6,898 bases of DNA, taken from Nitrospirota bacterium (lineage in GTDB: Bacteria > Nitrospirota > UBA9217). Location of the stretch: NCBI GenBank assembly GCA_013334545.1, contig JAAXXJ010000156.1:1-6898 (forward strand), read 5' to 3'. A program made the translations under genes and the position numbers. Below, piece by piece: positions 1-6,197 of the stretch (positions are counted from its first letter, which is position 1; each line of letters begins with the position of its first letter). The notes below the pieces were generated by a model that did no database searches, was not told where the DNA came from, and saw only the letters and a list, made by a program, of their open reading frames with translations.

Positions 1-55
1 TCTTCCTGCTGAGGCTCGCATCCACAAAAGGTCCTTTTTTAACTGATCTCGGCAC
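1..55 (-). CDS. rpsS: 30S ribosomal protein S19, N-terminal fragment (3' end outside window)
   Basis: S19 is a 30S head protein that pairs with S13 and contacts the A-site finger bridge. Only 18 codons are visible before the window ends. They read MPRSVKKGPFVDASLSRK from the GTG at 53-55, which matches the bacterial S19 start (R-S-x-K-K-G-P-F-V-D). rpsS follows rplB in the usual S10-cluster order, which supports the call even though the fragment is short. The GTG start with GGAGG 5 nt upstream is clear. Presumably rplV and the rest of the cluster follow outside the window. Confidence 0.93.
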   Translation of the reverse strand, partial: MPRSVKKGPFVDASLSRK

Positions 56-60
56 TGCGC

Positions 61-65
61 CCTCC
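61..65 (-). promoter_or_regulatory. Ribosome binding site for the GTG start of rpsS
   Basis: GGAGG lies 5 nt before the GTG at 53-55, within the 12-nt rplB-rpsS spacer. It supports the GTG as the start; no ATG is available before the conserved S19 N-terminus begins. Confidence 0.75.
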
Positions 66-67
66 GT

Positions 68-895
68 TTACCTGCTCTTAGTCCTTCTGGAAATAATAAG
101 CTTGGTCGTTTTTTTGTTTTTCCTTGTTCTCACCCCATCAGGAAGCCCCCATGGCGAACAGCCCGGTCGGCCGCCTGAGGATTTTCCTTCGCCGCCACCC
201 AGCGGATGGTCTACCGGGTTCATGACAACGCCGCGAACCCGCGGCCGCCTGCCTATCCAGCGTGCCCTGCCCGCCTTGCCGATGCTGACATTCTCGTGGT
301 CGAGGTTGCCCACCTGGCCGATGGTTGCCATGCACTCCGACCGTACCTTTCGAACCTCGCCGGAGTTGAGGCGGAGTGTCGCATAGTCGCCTTCCCGCGC
401 CAGGAGCTGTACTGAAGCCCCTGCACTGCGTGCCAACTGTCCGCCGGCACCCTTCTTCAGCTCTACATTGTGGATCACCGTACCCACCGGAATCGAGGCC
501 ATGGGAAGCGCATTACCCGGTTTGATGTCCGCATCGGGCCCGGAAACGACCGTGTCGCCGACGTTCAGGCCAAGCGGCGAGATGATGTAGCGCTTCTCAC
601 CGTCAGCGTAGTGCAGCAGGGCAATGCGTGCCGTGCGGTTCGGATCGTACTCGATATGGGCGACCTTCGCGGGAACACCGAACTTCTCCCTCTGAAAATC
701 GATGATCCGGTACTTCTTCTTGTGCCAGCCGCTCCGATACCGGACCGTGATCTTGCCGCGGTTGTTCCTGCCGCCCTGCTCAGGGACCCGGACAACGAGC
801 GACTTCTCGGGCCTGCTCCTCGTCACTTCCTCGAACGTCGATACGGTCTGCCACCGTCTCCCGGGGGAGGTTGGATTATAGCTCTTTACCGGCAT
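68..895 (-). CDS. rplB: 50S ribosomal protein L2
   Basis: L2 is one of the most conserved 50S proteins. It is needed for subunit association and lies close to the peptidyl transferase centre. The 275 residues match the family length (E. coli 273). Visible are the N-terminal KSYNPTSPGRR (4-14), the GGRNNRGKITVRYRSGWHKK block (41-60), the central KKGAGGQLARSAGASVQLLA RNA-binding region and the C-terminal VMNPVDHPLGGGEG. His230 matches the functionally important E. coli His229 (mature numbering) and is kept. The second His of the usual DHPHGGGEG motif is Leu232 here (codon CTG at 200-202). The tail GGRPGCSPWG also differs from the common GGRHPVTPWG form. It lies 2 nt after rplW and 12 nt before rpsS. 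Confidence 0.98.
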   Translation of the reverse strand: MPVKSYNPTSPGRRWQTVSTFEEVTRSRPEKSLVVRVPEQGGRNNRGKITVRYRSGWHKKKYRIIDFQREKFGVPAKVAHIEYDPNRTARIALLHYADGEKRYIISPLGLNVGDTVVSGPDADIKPGNALPMASIPVGTVIHNVELKKGAGGQLARSAGASVQLLAREGDYATLRLNSGEVRKVRSECMATIGQVGNLDHENVSIGKAGRARWIGRRPRVRGVVMNPVDHPLGGGEGKSSGGRPGCSPWGLPDGVRTRKNKKTTKLIISRRTKSR

Positions 896-897
896 GA

Positions 898-1191
898 TTA
901 TGCACCCTCAAAAATATCGATCTTTTCGCCTGGCTTCAGCGTTACAAACGCTTTTTTCCAATCGGACCTGCGGCCCACCCGCGCACCCATGCGCTTCTTC
1001 TTGCCCGGTACGTTCACCGTGGTCACGTCGAGCACCTTCACCTTGAAAATGCCCTCGATCGCCTTCCGGACCTGGACCTTGTTGGCATCGTTCCGCACCT
1101 CGAACGTCAAGACGTTGCTCTGTTCCTTCAGGCGCGAGCCTTTCTCCGTGATGCGGGGTACCCGGATAATGTCATAATGGTCCATCGTCAT
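898..1191 (-). CDS. rplW: 50S ribosomal protein L23
   Basis: L23 binds domain III of 23S rRNA near the tunnel exit and is the docking point for trigger factor and SRP. The product has 97 residues (E. coli 100). The N-terminal DHYDIIRVPRITEKGSRLKE contains Glu16, which lines up with E. coli Glu18, the trigger-factor contact. FEVRNDANKVQVRKAIEGIF (30-49), then KVKVLDVTTVNVPGKKKRMG (50-69) and the GRRSDWKKAFVTLKPGEKID region are typical of the family. The start used is the first ATG, which overlaps the rplD stop as ATGA and has AGGAGGT 9 nt upstream. Starting at the Met two codons later would give the more usual MDHYDII N-terminus. The TAA stop lies 2 nt before rplB. Confidence 0.97.
   Translation of the reverse strand: MTMDHYDIIRVPRITEKGSRLKEQSNVLTFEVRNDANKVQVRKAIEGIFKVKVLDVTTVNVPGKKKRMGARVGRRSDWKKAFVTLKPGEKIDIFEGA
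904..909 (-). promoter_or_regulatory. rplB ribosome binding site inside the end of rplW
   Basis: GAGGGT is formed by the rplW codons for Glu-Gly just before its last Ala. It lies 8 nt before the rplB ATG at 893-895. The two genes are separated by only 2 nt (TAA TC ATG), so termination and restart are likely coupled. Confidence 0.65.
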
Positions 1192-1811
1192 TTCCCGTAT
1201 ACCTCCTGCATGGTGGTGAGCGCGTCCTGCGTCGTGATCAGGTAACGGTACTTGAGGAGGTCGTACACGTTGATGTTCTCCATCCGGAGGACTTTGATGC
1301 TCGGTATGTTACGCGACGCGAGGGCCACGTTCTTGTTCTCAGCAGTGATCAGCACCAGTGCGCTCTCGGTCACGCCAAGGGCCTTCAGGAGCTCTGCCAT
1401 CTGCTTCGTCCGGGGCCCGGCAAGCTCCAGCTTGTCCAGAAGGACCATCCGGTTGTCGCTCACCTTCGAGGAAAGGGCTGCCGCCAATGCGGCGCGCTTC
1501 TCCTTCTTGGGCATGCTGTAGGAGTAGTCACGCGGGGTCGGTCCGAAGACCGTTCCTCCGTGACGCCAGAGCGGAGAGCGGGTGCTGCCCGCGCGTGCGC
1601 GGCCCGTGCCCTTCTGCTTGAACGGTTTCTTGCCGCCGCCGCTCACCAGCCCCTTGGTCTTCGTGGCCGCGGTTCCGGCCCGCCGGTTGGCAAGCTGGTT
1701 CACCACCGCCGAATGGAGCAGGTGGGATTTCACCTCCGCGCCGAACAGGTTGGGAAGCTCCACGTCCTTCACCTTTTTGTTGCTCATATCAACCATCGCG
1801 ACTGATGCCAT
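1188..1811 (-). CDS. rplD: 50S ribosomal protein L4
   Basis: L4 binds 23S rRNA, and its long loop lines the narrowing of the exit tunnel. In E. coli it also represses its own operon by acting on the S10 leader. The 207 residues (E. coli 201) contain the basic tunnel loop at about 43-95, with KKPFKQKGTGRARAGSTRSP (61-80), LWRHGG and TVFGP, and a C-terminal globular part ending in TMQEVYGK. The tip differs slightly from the common WRGGG form, having WRHGG. The start at 1809-1811 has AGAGGG 8 nt upstream (1820-1825); Met6 and Met9 are alternatives, but they are too far from that site. The last codons contain the ribosome binding site of rplW, and the TGA stop overlaps the rplW ATG. No E. coli-type target leader precedes rpsJ here, so feedback by L4 would need another site. 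Confidence 0.97.
   Translation of the reverse strand: MASVAMVDMSNKKVKDVELPNLFGAEVKSHLLHSAVVNQLANRRAGTAATKTKGLVSGGGKKPFKQKGTGRARAGSTRSPLWRHGGTVFGPTPRDYSYSMPKKEKRAALAAALSSKVSDNRMVLLDKLELAGPRTKQMAELLKALGVTESALVLITAENKNVALASRNIPSIKVLRMENINVYDLLKYRYLITTQDALTTMQEVYGK
1201..1207 (-). promoter_or_regulatory. rplW ribosome binding site inside the end of rplD
   Basis: AGGAGGT on the minus strand is formed by rplD codons CAG GAG GTA (Gln-Glu-Val). It lies 9 nt before the ATG at 1189-1191. A second ATG at 1183-1185 would be about 15 nt away, so this site favours the upstream start. The ATGA overlap suggests that rplW translation is coupled to rplD. Confidence 0.75.
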
Positions 1812-1835
1812 TGTAGAGACCCTCTGTCTGTCTTA

Positions 1836-2447
1836 TTATCCCTTGGTGATCAGGACCAGCGCGTTGTCGCCGCCGGGTACCGCGCCGCGCACGAACAGCA
1901 GATTCTGATCGGGCCGCACTTCGATGATCTTCAGGTTCTTCACCGTGACCGTGGCAGAGCCCATGTGTCCCGGAAGTTTCTTGCCAGGCCACACGCGCGA
2001 GGGATAGGCGCTGGCGCCGATGGAGCCCGGCGCGCGGTTGAACATGGACCCATGGCCGCCGGGACCGCCCGCGAAGTTATGACGCTTCATGACGCCGGCA
2101 AAGCCCTTGCCCTTGCTCACGCCGCTGACGGCGATCAACTCGCCCTTTTTGAAGATGTCCACCTTCACGTCCTGCCCCTGCTCGTATCCCGCCATGCGGA
2201 ACTCGCGGAGGAATCGGTGCGGCGCTGTTTCGGACTTTTTGAAGTGGCCCGCGGCCGCCTTGGTGATCCGCCCCTGCTTCTTCTCTTCCTGGAAGGCGAG
2301 CTGCACGGCCTCGTAGCCATCCTTCGCCACGGTCTTCTTCTGCACGACCTTGCACGGCCCGGCCTGGATCACCGTGACCGGAATCAGTTCCCTGCCGTCG
2401 AACACCTGGCTCATGCCGAGCTTTTTTCCAATAATGCCTACGCTCAT
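1836..2447 (-). CDS. rplC: 50S ribosomal protein L3
   Basis: L3 is an early-assembly 50S protein whose long extension reaches the peptidyl transferase region. The product is 203 residues (E. coli 209). It starts with GIIGKKLGMSQVF (residues 4-16) and has the signature SKGKGFAGVMKRHNFAGGPG (111-130) followed by GHGS, and the end VRGAVPGGDNALVLI. In E. coli the loop GSIGQNQTPG carries Gln150, methylated by PrmB; here the matching residues are GSIGASAYPS, with Ala147 at the Gln position. The ATG at 2445-2447 gives the expected N-terminus, with a modest AAGGGA (2455-2460) 7 nt upstream. It lies 57 nt after rpsJ and 24 nt before rplD, in the standard S10-cluster order. Confidence 0.98.
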   Translation of the reverse strand: MSVGIIGKKLGMSQVFDGRELIPVTVIQAGPCKVVQKKTVAKDGYEAVQLAFQEEKKQGRITKAAAGHFKKSETAPHRFLREFRMAGYEQGQDVKVDIFKKGELIAVSGVSKGKGFAGVMKRHNFAGGPGGHGSMFNRAPGSIGASAYPSRVWPGKKLPGHMGSATVTVKNLKIIEVRPDQNLLFVRGAVPGGDNALVLITKG

Positions 2448-2469
2448 TGTATGGTCCCTTTACCACGAC

Positions 2470-2491
2470 CGTGAACAGTAATCCGTTCACG
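2470..2491 (-). other. Perfect 7-bp inverted repeat in the rpsJ-rplC spacer
   Basis: The minus strand reads CGTGAAC, an 8-nt loop GGATTACT, then GTTCACG. All seven positions pair. The repeat lies in the 57-nt spacer, 14 nt past the rpsJ stop codon and 22 nt before the rplC start. No U-run follows, so it is not a rho-independent terminator. It could be an mRNA hairpin for processing, stability or translational control of rplC, or a chance palindrome. Confidence 0.5.
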
Positions 2492-2504
2492 CCGCTCTCT
2501 CTGG

Positions 2505-2810
2505 TTAGAGCTTGATCTCCACGTCAACGCCCGCAGCAAGGTCGAGCTTCATCAGCGCATCCACCGTCTGCGGTGTCGGGTCCAGGATATCGAGGAGCCG
2601 CTTGTGGGTCCTGATCTCGAACTGTTCCCGTGATTTCTTGTCCACATGGGGCGAACGGAGCACCGTCCAGCGGTTGATCCGGGTCGGCAACGGAATGGGG
2701 CCCGATACTTTGGCGCCGGTCCGCTTTGCCGTGTCCATGATCTCCACCACCGACTGGTCCAGCAGACGATGGTCATATCCTTTAAGCCGTATCCTGATCT
2801 TCTGCGTCAC
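2505..2810 (-). CDS. rpsJ: 30S ribosomal protein S10 (NusE)
   Basis: S10 is a 30S head protein. As NusE it also joins NusB in antitermination complexes and contacts NusG, linking transcription to translation. The 101 residues are close to E. coli (103). The N-terminus QKIRIRLKGYDHR (residues 3-15), the loop GPIPLPTRINRWTVLRSPHV (37-56), KSREQFEIRTHKR (59-71) and the C-terminal VDVEIKL are all typical. Translation starts at GTG (2808-2810), the only start that gives the family N-terminus, with AGGAAGGG upstream. In E. coli this gene opens the S10 operon behind its own promoter and an L4-responsive leader. Here it follows tuf by 27 nt, so it is probably read from the upstream str transcript. 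Confidence 0.98.
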   Translation of the reverse strand: MTQKIRIRLKGYDHRLLDQSVVEIMDTAKRTGAKVSGPIPLPTRINRWTVLRSPHVDKKSREQFEIRTHKRLLDILDPTPQTVDALMKLDLAAGVDVEIKL

Positions 2811-2817
2811 TGAGTCG

Positions 2818-2825
2818 CCCTTCCT
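2818..2825 (-). promoter_or_regulatory. Ribosome binding site for the GTG start of rpsJ
   Basis: The minus strand reads AGGAAGGG, then 7 nt, then GTG ACG CAG AAG. It sits in the 27-nt tuf-rpsJ spacer. That spacer is too short to hold the long structured S10 leader known from E. coli, and it shows no promoter-like sequence. Confidence 0.75.
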
Positions 2826-2837
2826 CTCGTTTCTTGC

Positions 2838-4037
2838 TTACTCGATCACTTCGGTGATCACGCCGGCGCCCACGGTACGGCCGCCCTCGCGGATGGCGAA
2901 CCGGAGCTCCTTGTCCATGGCGATCGGGGTGATGAGCTCGACGCTGCAGCTCATGTTGTCGCCCGGCATCACCATCTCGACGCCTTCGGCCAGCGTCACC
3001 ACGCCCGTCACGTCCGTCGTCCGGAAGTAGAACTGCGGACGGTATCCCTTGAAGAACGGGGTGTGGCGGCCGCCCTCTTCCTTCGTCAGTACGTACGCCT
3101 CGGCCTTGAACTTCGTGTGCGGGGTGATGCTCCCGGGCTTGGCCAGGACCATGCCGCGCTCCACTTCTTCCTTCTTGATGCCCCGAAGCAGCACGCCGAC
3201 GTTGTCGCCGGCCTCGCCTGAATCCAAAAGCTTCCGGAACATCTCGACGCCGGTGACCACGGTCTTCTGCGTGGGCTTGATGCCCACGATCTCGATCTCG
3301 TCGCCCACTTTCACGACGCCGCGCTCGATGCGGCCCGTCACCACGGTGCCGCGGCCGGCGATGGAAAACACGTCCTCGATGGGCATCAGGTAAGGCTTGT
3401 CGATGTCGCGCTTGGGCTGCGGAATGTAGCTGTCCAGCGCGTCCATGAGCTCAAGGATGCTCTTGTACTCGGGCGCGTTGATGTCCTTGCTCTCGCTCTG
3501 GAGGGCCTTCAGGGCGCTGCCTTTGATGATCGGGGTCTTGTCGCCGGGGAACTGGTACTTGGACAGGAGCTCGCGGACCTCAAGCTCGACCAACTCCAGG
3601 AGCTCGGGGTCGTCGACCATGTCGACCTTGTTCATATACACGACGATGTAGGGCACGCCGACCTGGCGGGCCAGGAGAATGTGCTCGCGCGTCTGGGGCA
3701 TGGGGCCGTCGGCGGCCGAGACCACCAGTACGGCTCCGTCCATCTGCGCCGCGCCGGTGATCATGTTCTTGATGTAATCGGCATGGCCCGGGCAGTCGAC
3801 ATGGGCGTAGTGGCGCTTCTCCGTCTGGTACTCCACGTGCGCCGTCGCGATCGTGATGCCGCGCTCCCGTTCCTCGGGTGCCTTGTCGATGTTGTCGTAC
3901 GACACGAAGCTGGCCATGTTCTTGAACGCCAGCACCTTCGTGATCGCCGCCGTCAGCGTCGTCTTGCCGTGGTCCACGTGGCCGATCGTCCCCACGTTCA
4001 CATGCGGCTTCGTTCTCTCAAATTTCGCTTTTGCCAT
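2838..4037 (-). CDS. tuf: Translation elongation factor Tu (EF-Tu)
   Basis: EF-Tu is the GTPase that carries aminoacyl-tRNA to the ribosomal A site. The product has 399 residues. G-domain motifs are complete: GHVDHGKT (19-26), RGITI (59-63), DCPGH (81-85, catalytic His85), NKVD (136-139) and GSAL (173-176). Domains 2 and 3 follow, including RGTVVTGRIERG and the GGRHTPFFKGYRPQFYFRTTDVTG block (split here only by name) near the tRNA and kirromycin-binding surface. Compared with E. coli (394 residues) the one clear length difference is about 5 extra residues around 180-193, after GSALKAL; this is common outside the Gammaproteobacteria. The ATG at 4035-4037 gives the usual MAKAKFERTKPHVNVGT start and has a strong AGGAGG 7 nt upstream. 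It lies 43 nt after fusA and 27 nt before rpsJ. A second tuf copy elsewhere in the genome is possible but cannot be seen here. Confidence 0.98.
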   Translation of the reverse strand: MAKAKFERTKPHVNVGTIGHVDHGKTTLTAAITKVLAFKNMASFVSYDNIDKAPEERERGITIATAHVEYQTEKRHYAHVDCPGHADYIKNMITGAAQMDGAVLVVSAADGPMPQTREHILLARQVGVPYIVVYMNKVDMVDDPELLELVELEVRELLSKYQFPGDKTPIIKGSALKALQSESKDINAPEYKSILELMDALDSYIPQPKRDIDKPYLMPIEDVFSIAGRGTVVTGRIERGVVKVGDEIEIVGIKPTQKTVVTGVEMFRKLLDSGEAGDNVGVLLRGIKKEEVERGMVLAKPGSITPHTKFKAEAYVLTKEEGGRHTPFFKGYRPQFYFRTTDVTGVVTLAEGVEMVMPGDNMSCSVELITPIAMDKELRFAIREGGRTVGAGVITEVIE

Positions 4038-4038
4038 G

Positions 4039-4058
4039 TTCCCGCCTCCTCTTGGGAA
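4039..4058 (-). promoter_or_regulatory. tuf ribosome binding site inside the loop of a small inverted repeat
   Basis: On the minus strand TTCCC (4054-4058) and GGGAA (4039-4043) form a perfect 5-bp inverted repeat. The 10-nt loop between them is AAGAGGAGGC, which contains the strong Shine-Dalgarno sequence AGGAGG (4045-4050), 7 nt before the tuf ATG. The binding site itself is clear. Whether the hairpin forms or matters is inference, and a 5-bp match could be chance. Confidence 0.55.
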
Positions 4059-4080
4059 GATGAAGTCCTGTTTTGCCGAA

Positions 4081-6171
4081 CTACTTCTTGACCGTCTCGC
4101 CCTTCACCTTGGCGATGATCTGCTCGGATATATTCTTCGGCACTTCCTCATAATGCGCGAATTGCATCGTGTACGTCGCGCGGCCCTGGGTTTTTGACCG
4201 GATGTCCGTGGCATAACCGAACATCTCGGAAAGCGGCACCTGCGCCGTAATGACCCGCCCCGCGCCCCGCATGTTCATGCCCTGCACCCGGCCGCGGCGG
4301 GAGTTGAGGTCGCCGATGATATCACCCATGTACTCCTCGGCGCAGACGACCTCGACCGCCATGATCGGCTCGAGCAGGACCGGATTGGCCTTGTTCGCGC
4401 CTTCTTTAAAGCCCATGGAGCCGGCGATCTTGAACGCCATTTCCGAAGAGTCCACGTCATGATAGGATCCATCGATGAGAGTGATCTTGATGTCGACCAT
4501 CGGATAACCGGCCATCACGCCGTTCTCCATGGCCTCCTCGATGCCCTTCTGGATCGGAGCGACGTATTCCTTGGGGACCGAACCGCCCACCGTCTTGTTC
4601 ACGAACTCAAAGCCCTTCCCGGGCTCCTGAGGCTCAAGCTCCAGCACCGCATGGCCATACTGGCCGCGGCCCCCGGTCTGGCGGATATACTTGCCCTCGG
4701 CAGTGACCTTCTTCTTGATCGTCTCACGATAGGCGACCTGGGGCTTGCCCACGTTCGCGTCTACCTTGAACTCACGCATGAGCCGGTCCACGATGATCTC
4801 GAGGTGAAGCTCACCCATGCCCGAGATGATCGTCTGACCCGTTTCCTGGTCGGTGAACACGCGGAACGAGGGGTCTTCCTGCATGAGCTTCTGAAGTGAG
4901 AGGCCGAGCTTTTCCTGGTCAGCCTTGGTCTTGGGCTCAATGGCCACCGAGATCACGGGCTCCGGGAAGGTCATAGCCTCCAGGATAACCGAGGATTTTT
5001 CATCGCAGAGCGTGTGCCCCGTAAGCGTGCTCTTGAGGCCCACCGCCGCACAGATATCGCCGGAATAGATCTGCTCGATCTCTTCACGCTTGTTCGCATG
5101 CATCTTGAGCAGTCTGCCGACGCGCTCCCTCGTACCTTTGGTCGAGTTGTACACATACGATCCGGAGGTCAACGTCCCGGAATAGACCCGGATGAACGTG
5201 AGCTGACCCACGAAGGGATCGGTCATGATCTTGAATGCCACGGCGGCAAACGGCTCGCTGTCAGAGGTCTTGCGGACGACTTCCTCGCCCTTTGGTCCAA
5301 TGCCTCTGACCGGCGGGATGTCGAGCGGGGACGGAAGATAGTCCACGACCGCATCAAGCAGCAGCTGTACGCCCTTGTTCTTGAACGCCGATCCGCAGAT
5401 GACCGGGAAGATGCTCATGGCGATCGTTCCCTTGCGGATCGCTGCCATGATCTCGGCCTCGGTCGGCTGCTGGTCGTTCAGGAACTTGTCCGCGATGACG
5501 TCGTCGACATCGGCGAGCTTCTCGATCATCGAGGTGCGGTATTCCTTCGCCTTAGGCAGCAGGTCCGCAGGGATATCCTCAACGACATACTTTGCGCCGA
5601 GGGTCTCGTCATCGAACAGCACGGCCTTCATCTTGACCAGGTCAATACAGCCGCGGAACTTATCCTCGGCACCGATGGGGAGCTGGATCGGCAGTGGATT
5701 CGCGCCAAGCCGGTCGATCATTGACTGGACGCTCATGTAAAAGTCCGCACCGATGCGGTCCATCTTGTTCATGAACGCGATGCGCGGGACCTGATATTTG
5801 TCCGCCTGGCGCCAGACCGTCTCGGACTGGGGCTCCACACCGCTCACCGAGTCGAAGGCCGCAACTGCGCCATCAAGAACGCGGAGCGAACGCTCCACTT
5901 CAATCGTAAAGTCCACGTGGCCGGGCGTATCGATGATGTTGATGCGCTTGTCCCGCCAGAAACAGGTCGTCGCAGCAGAGGTGATGGTGATGCCGCGTTC
6001 CTGCTCCTGCACCATCCAGTCCATGACCGCGGTGCCGTCGTGCACTTCGCCGATCTTATAGGATACACCGGTATAATACAGGATCCTTTCGGTCGTCGTC
6101 GTCTTGCCGGCGTCGATGTGGGCCATGATCCCGATGTTTCTCGTATTTTCCAGTGAATACTGCCTAGCCAA
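4081..6171 (-). CDS. fusA: Translation elongation factor G (EF-G)
   Basis: EF-G is the cytosolic GTPase that drives translocation of tRNA and mRNA and, with RRF, ribosome recycling. The 696 residues are close to the E. coli length (704). GTPase motifs are intact: P-loop AHIDAGKT (17-24), switch I RGITI (59-63), DTPGH (81-85, with the catalytic His85) and NKMD (135-138). Domain II begins near residue 290, and domain III holds GMGELHLEI. Domain IV carries HDVDSS with its tip His at 571, and domain V has VPLSEMFGYAT. The N-terminus MARQYSLENTRNIGIMAHIDAGK matches the family when translation starts at the TTG at 6169-6171; no ATG or GTG alternative exists. The full domain IV and context between rpsG and tuf argue for the canonical translocase rather than a tetracycline-protection protein or a divergent EF-G2. 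A TTG start on such an abundant protein is unusual. Confidence 0.98.
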   Translation of the reverse strand: MARQYSLENTRNIGIMAHIDAGKTTTTERILYYTGVSYKIGEVHDGTAVMDWMVQEQERGITITSAATTCFWRDKRINIIDTPGHVDFTIEVERSLRVLDGAVAAFDSVSGVEPQSETVWRQADKYQVPRIAFMNKMDRIGADFYMSVQSMIDRLGANPLPIQLPIGAEDKFRGCIDLVKMKAVLFDDETLGAKYVVEDIPADLLPKAKEYRTSMIEKLADVDDVIADKFLNDQQPTEAEIMAAIRKGTIAMSIFPVICGSAFKNKGVQLLLDAVVDYLPSPLDIPPVRGIGPKGEEVVRKTSDSEPFAAVAFKIMTDPFVGQLTFIRVYSGTLTSGSYVYNSTKGTRERVGRLLKMHANKREEIEQIYSGDICAAVGLKSTLTGHTLCDEKSSVILEAMTFPEPVISVAIEPKTKADQEKLGLSLQKLMQEDPSFRVFTDQETGQTIISGMGELHLEIIVDRLMREFKVDANVGKPQVAYRETIKKKVTAEGKYIRQTGGRGQYGHAVLELEPQEPGKGFEFVNKTVGGSVPKEYVAPIQKGIEEAMENGVMAGYPMVDIKITLIDGSYHDVDSSEMAFKIAGSMGFKEGANKANPVLLEPIMAVEVVCAEEYMGDIIGDLNSRRGRVQGMNMRGAGRVITAQVPLSEMFGYATDIRSKTQGRATYTMQFAHYEEVPKNISEQIIAKVKGETVKK

Positions 6172-6176
6172 AACTT

Positions 6177-6181
6177 CCTCC
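6177..6181 (-). promoter_or_regulatory. Ribosome binding site that fixes the TTG start of fusA
   Basis: The minus strand reads GGAGG followed by AAGTT and then TTG GCT AGG. The spacing of 5 nt is short but workable. No ATG or GTG lies in frame nearby: the next Met is residue 16, inside the G1 region. This site therefore supports TTG as the real start codon. Confidence 0.75.
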
Positions 6182-6197
6182 GCTCTAAATGAAAACC

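Noticed and set aside
470..1177. Open frame of 235 codons on the plus strand
   Set aside because: It lies wholly antisense to rplB and rplW, has no recognisable protein motif, and is explained by GC-rich codon structure.
1965..2474. Open frame of 169 codons on the plus strand
   Set aside because: It is antisense to rplC and the rpsJ-rplC spacer, with no family resemblance and no plus-strand gene context.
2470..2491. Rho-independent terminator between rpsJ and rplC
   Set aside because: The stem has no following U-run on the minus strand and is not GC-rich enough; stopping here would cut off essential genes.
5014..5724. Open frame of 236 codons on the plus strand
   Set aside because: It is antisense to the middle of fusA; the translation is rich in Arg, Asp, Leu and His, as expected from the complement of a real gene, and no motif is visible.
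4081..6171. Tetracycline-resistance ribosomal protection protein or EF-G2 instead of EF-G
   Set aside because: The gene lies between rpsG and tuf and has canonical EF-G motifs throughout, including the domain IV and V signatures.
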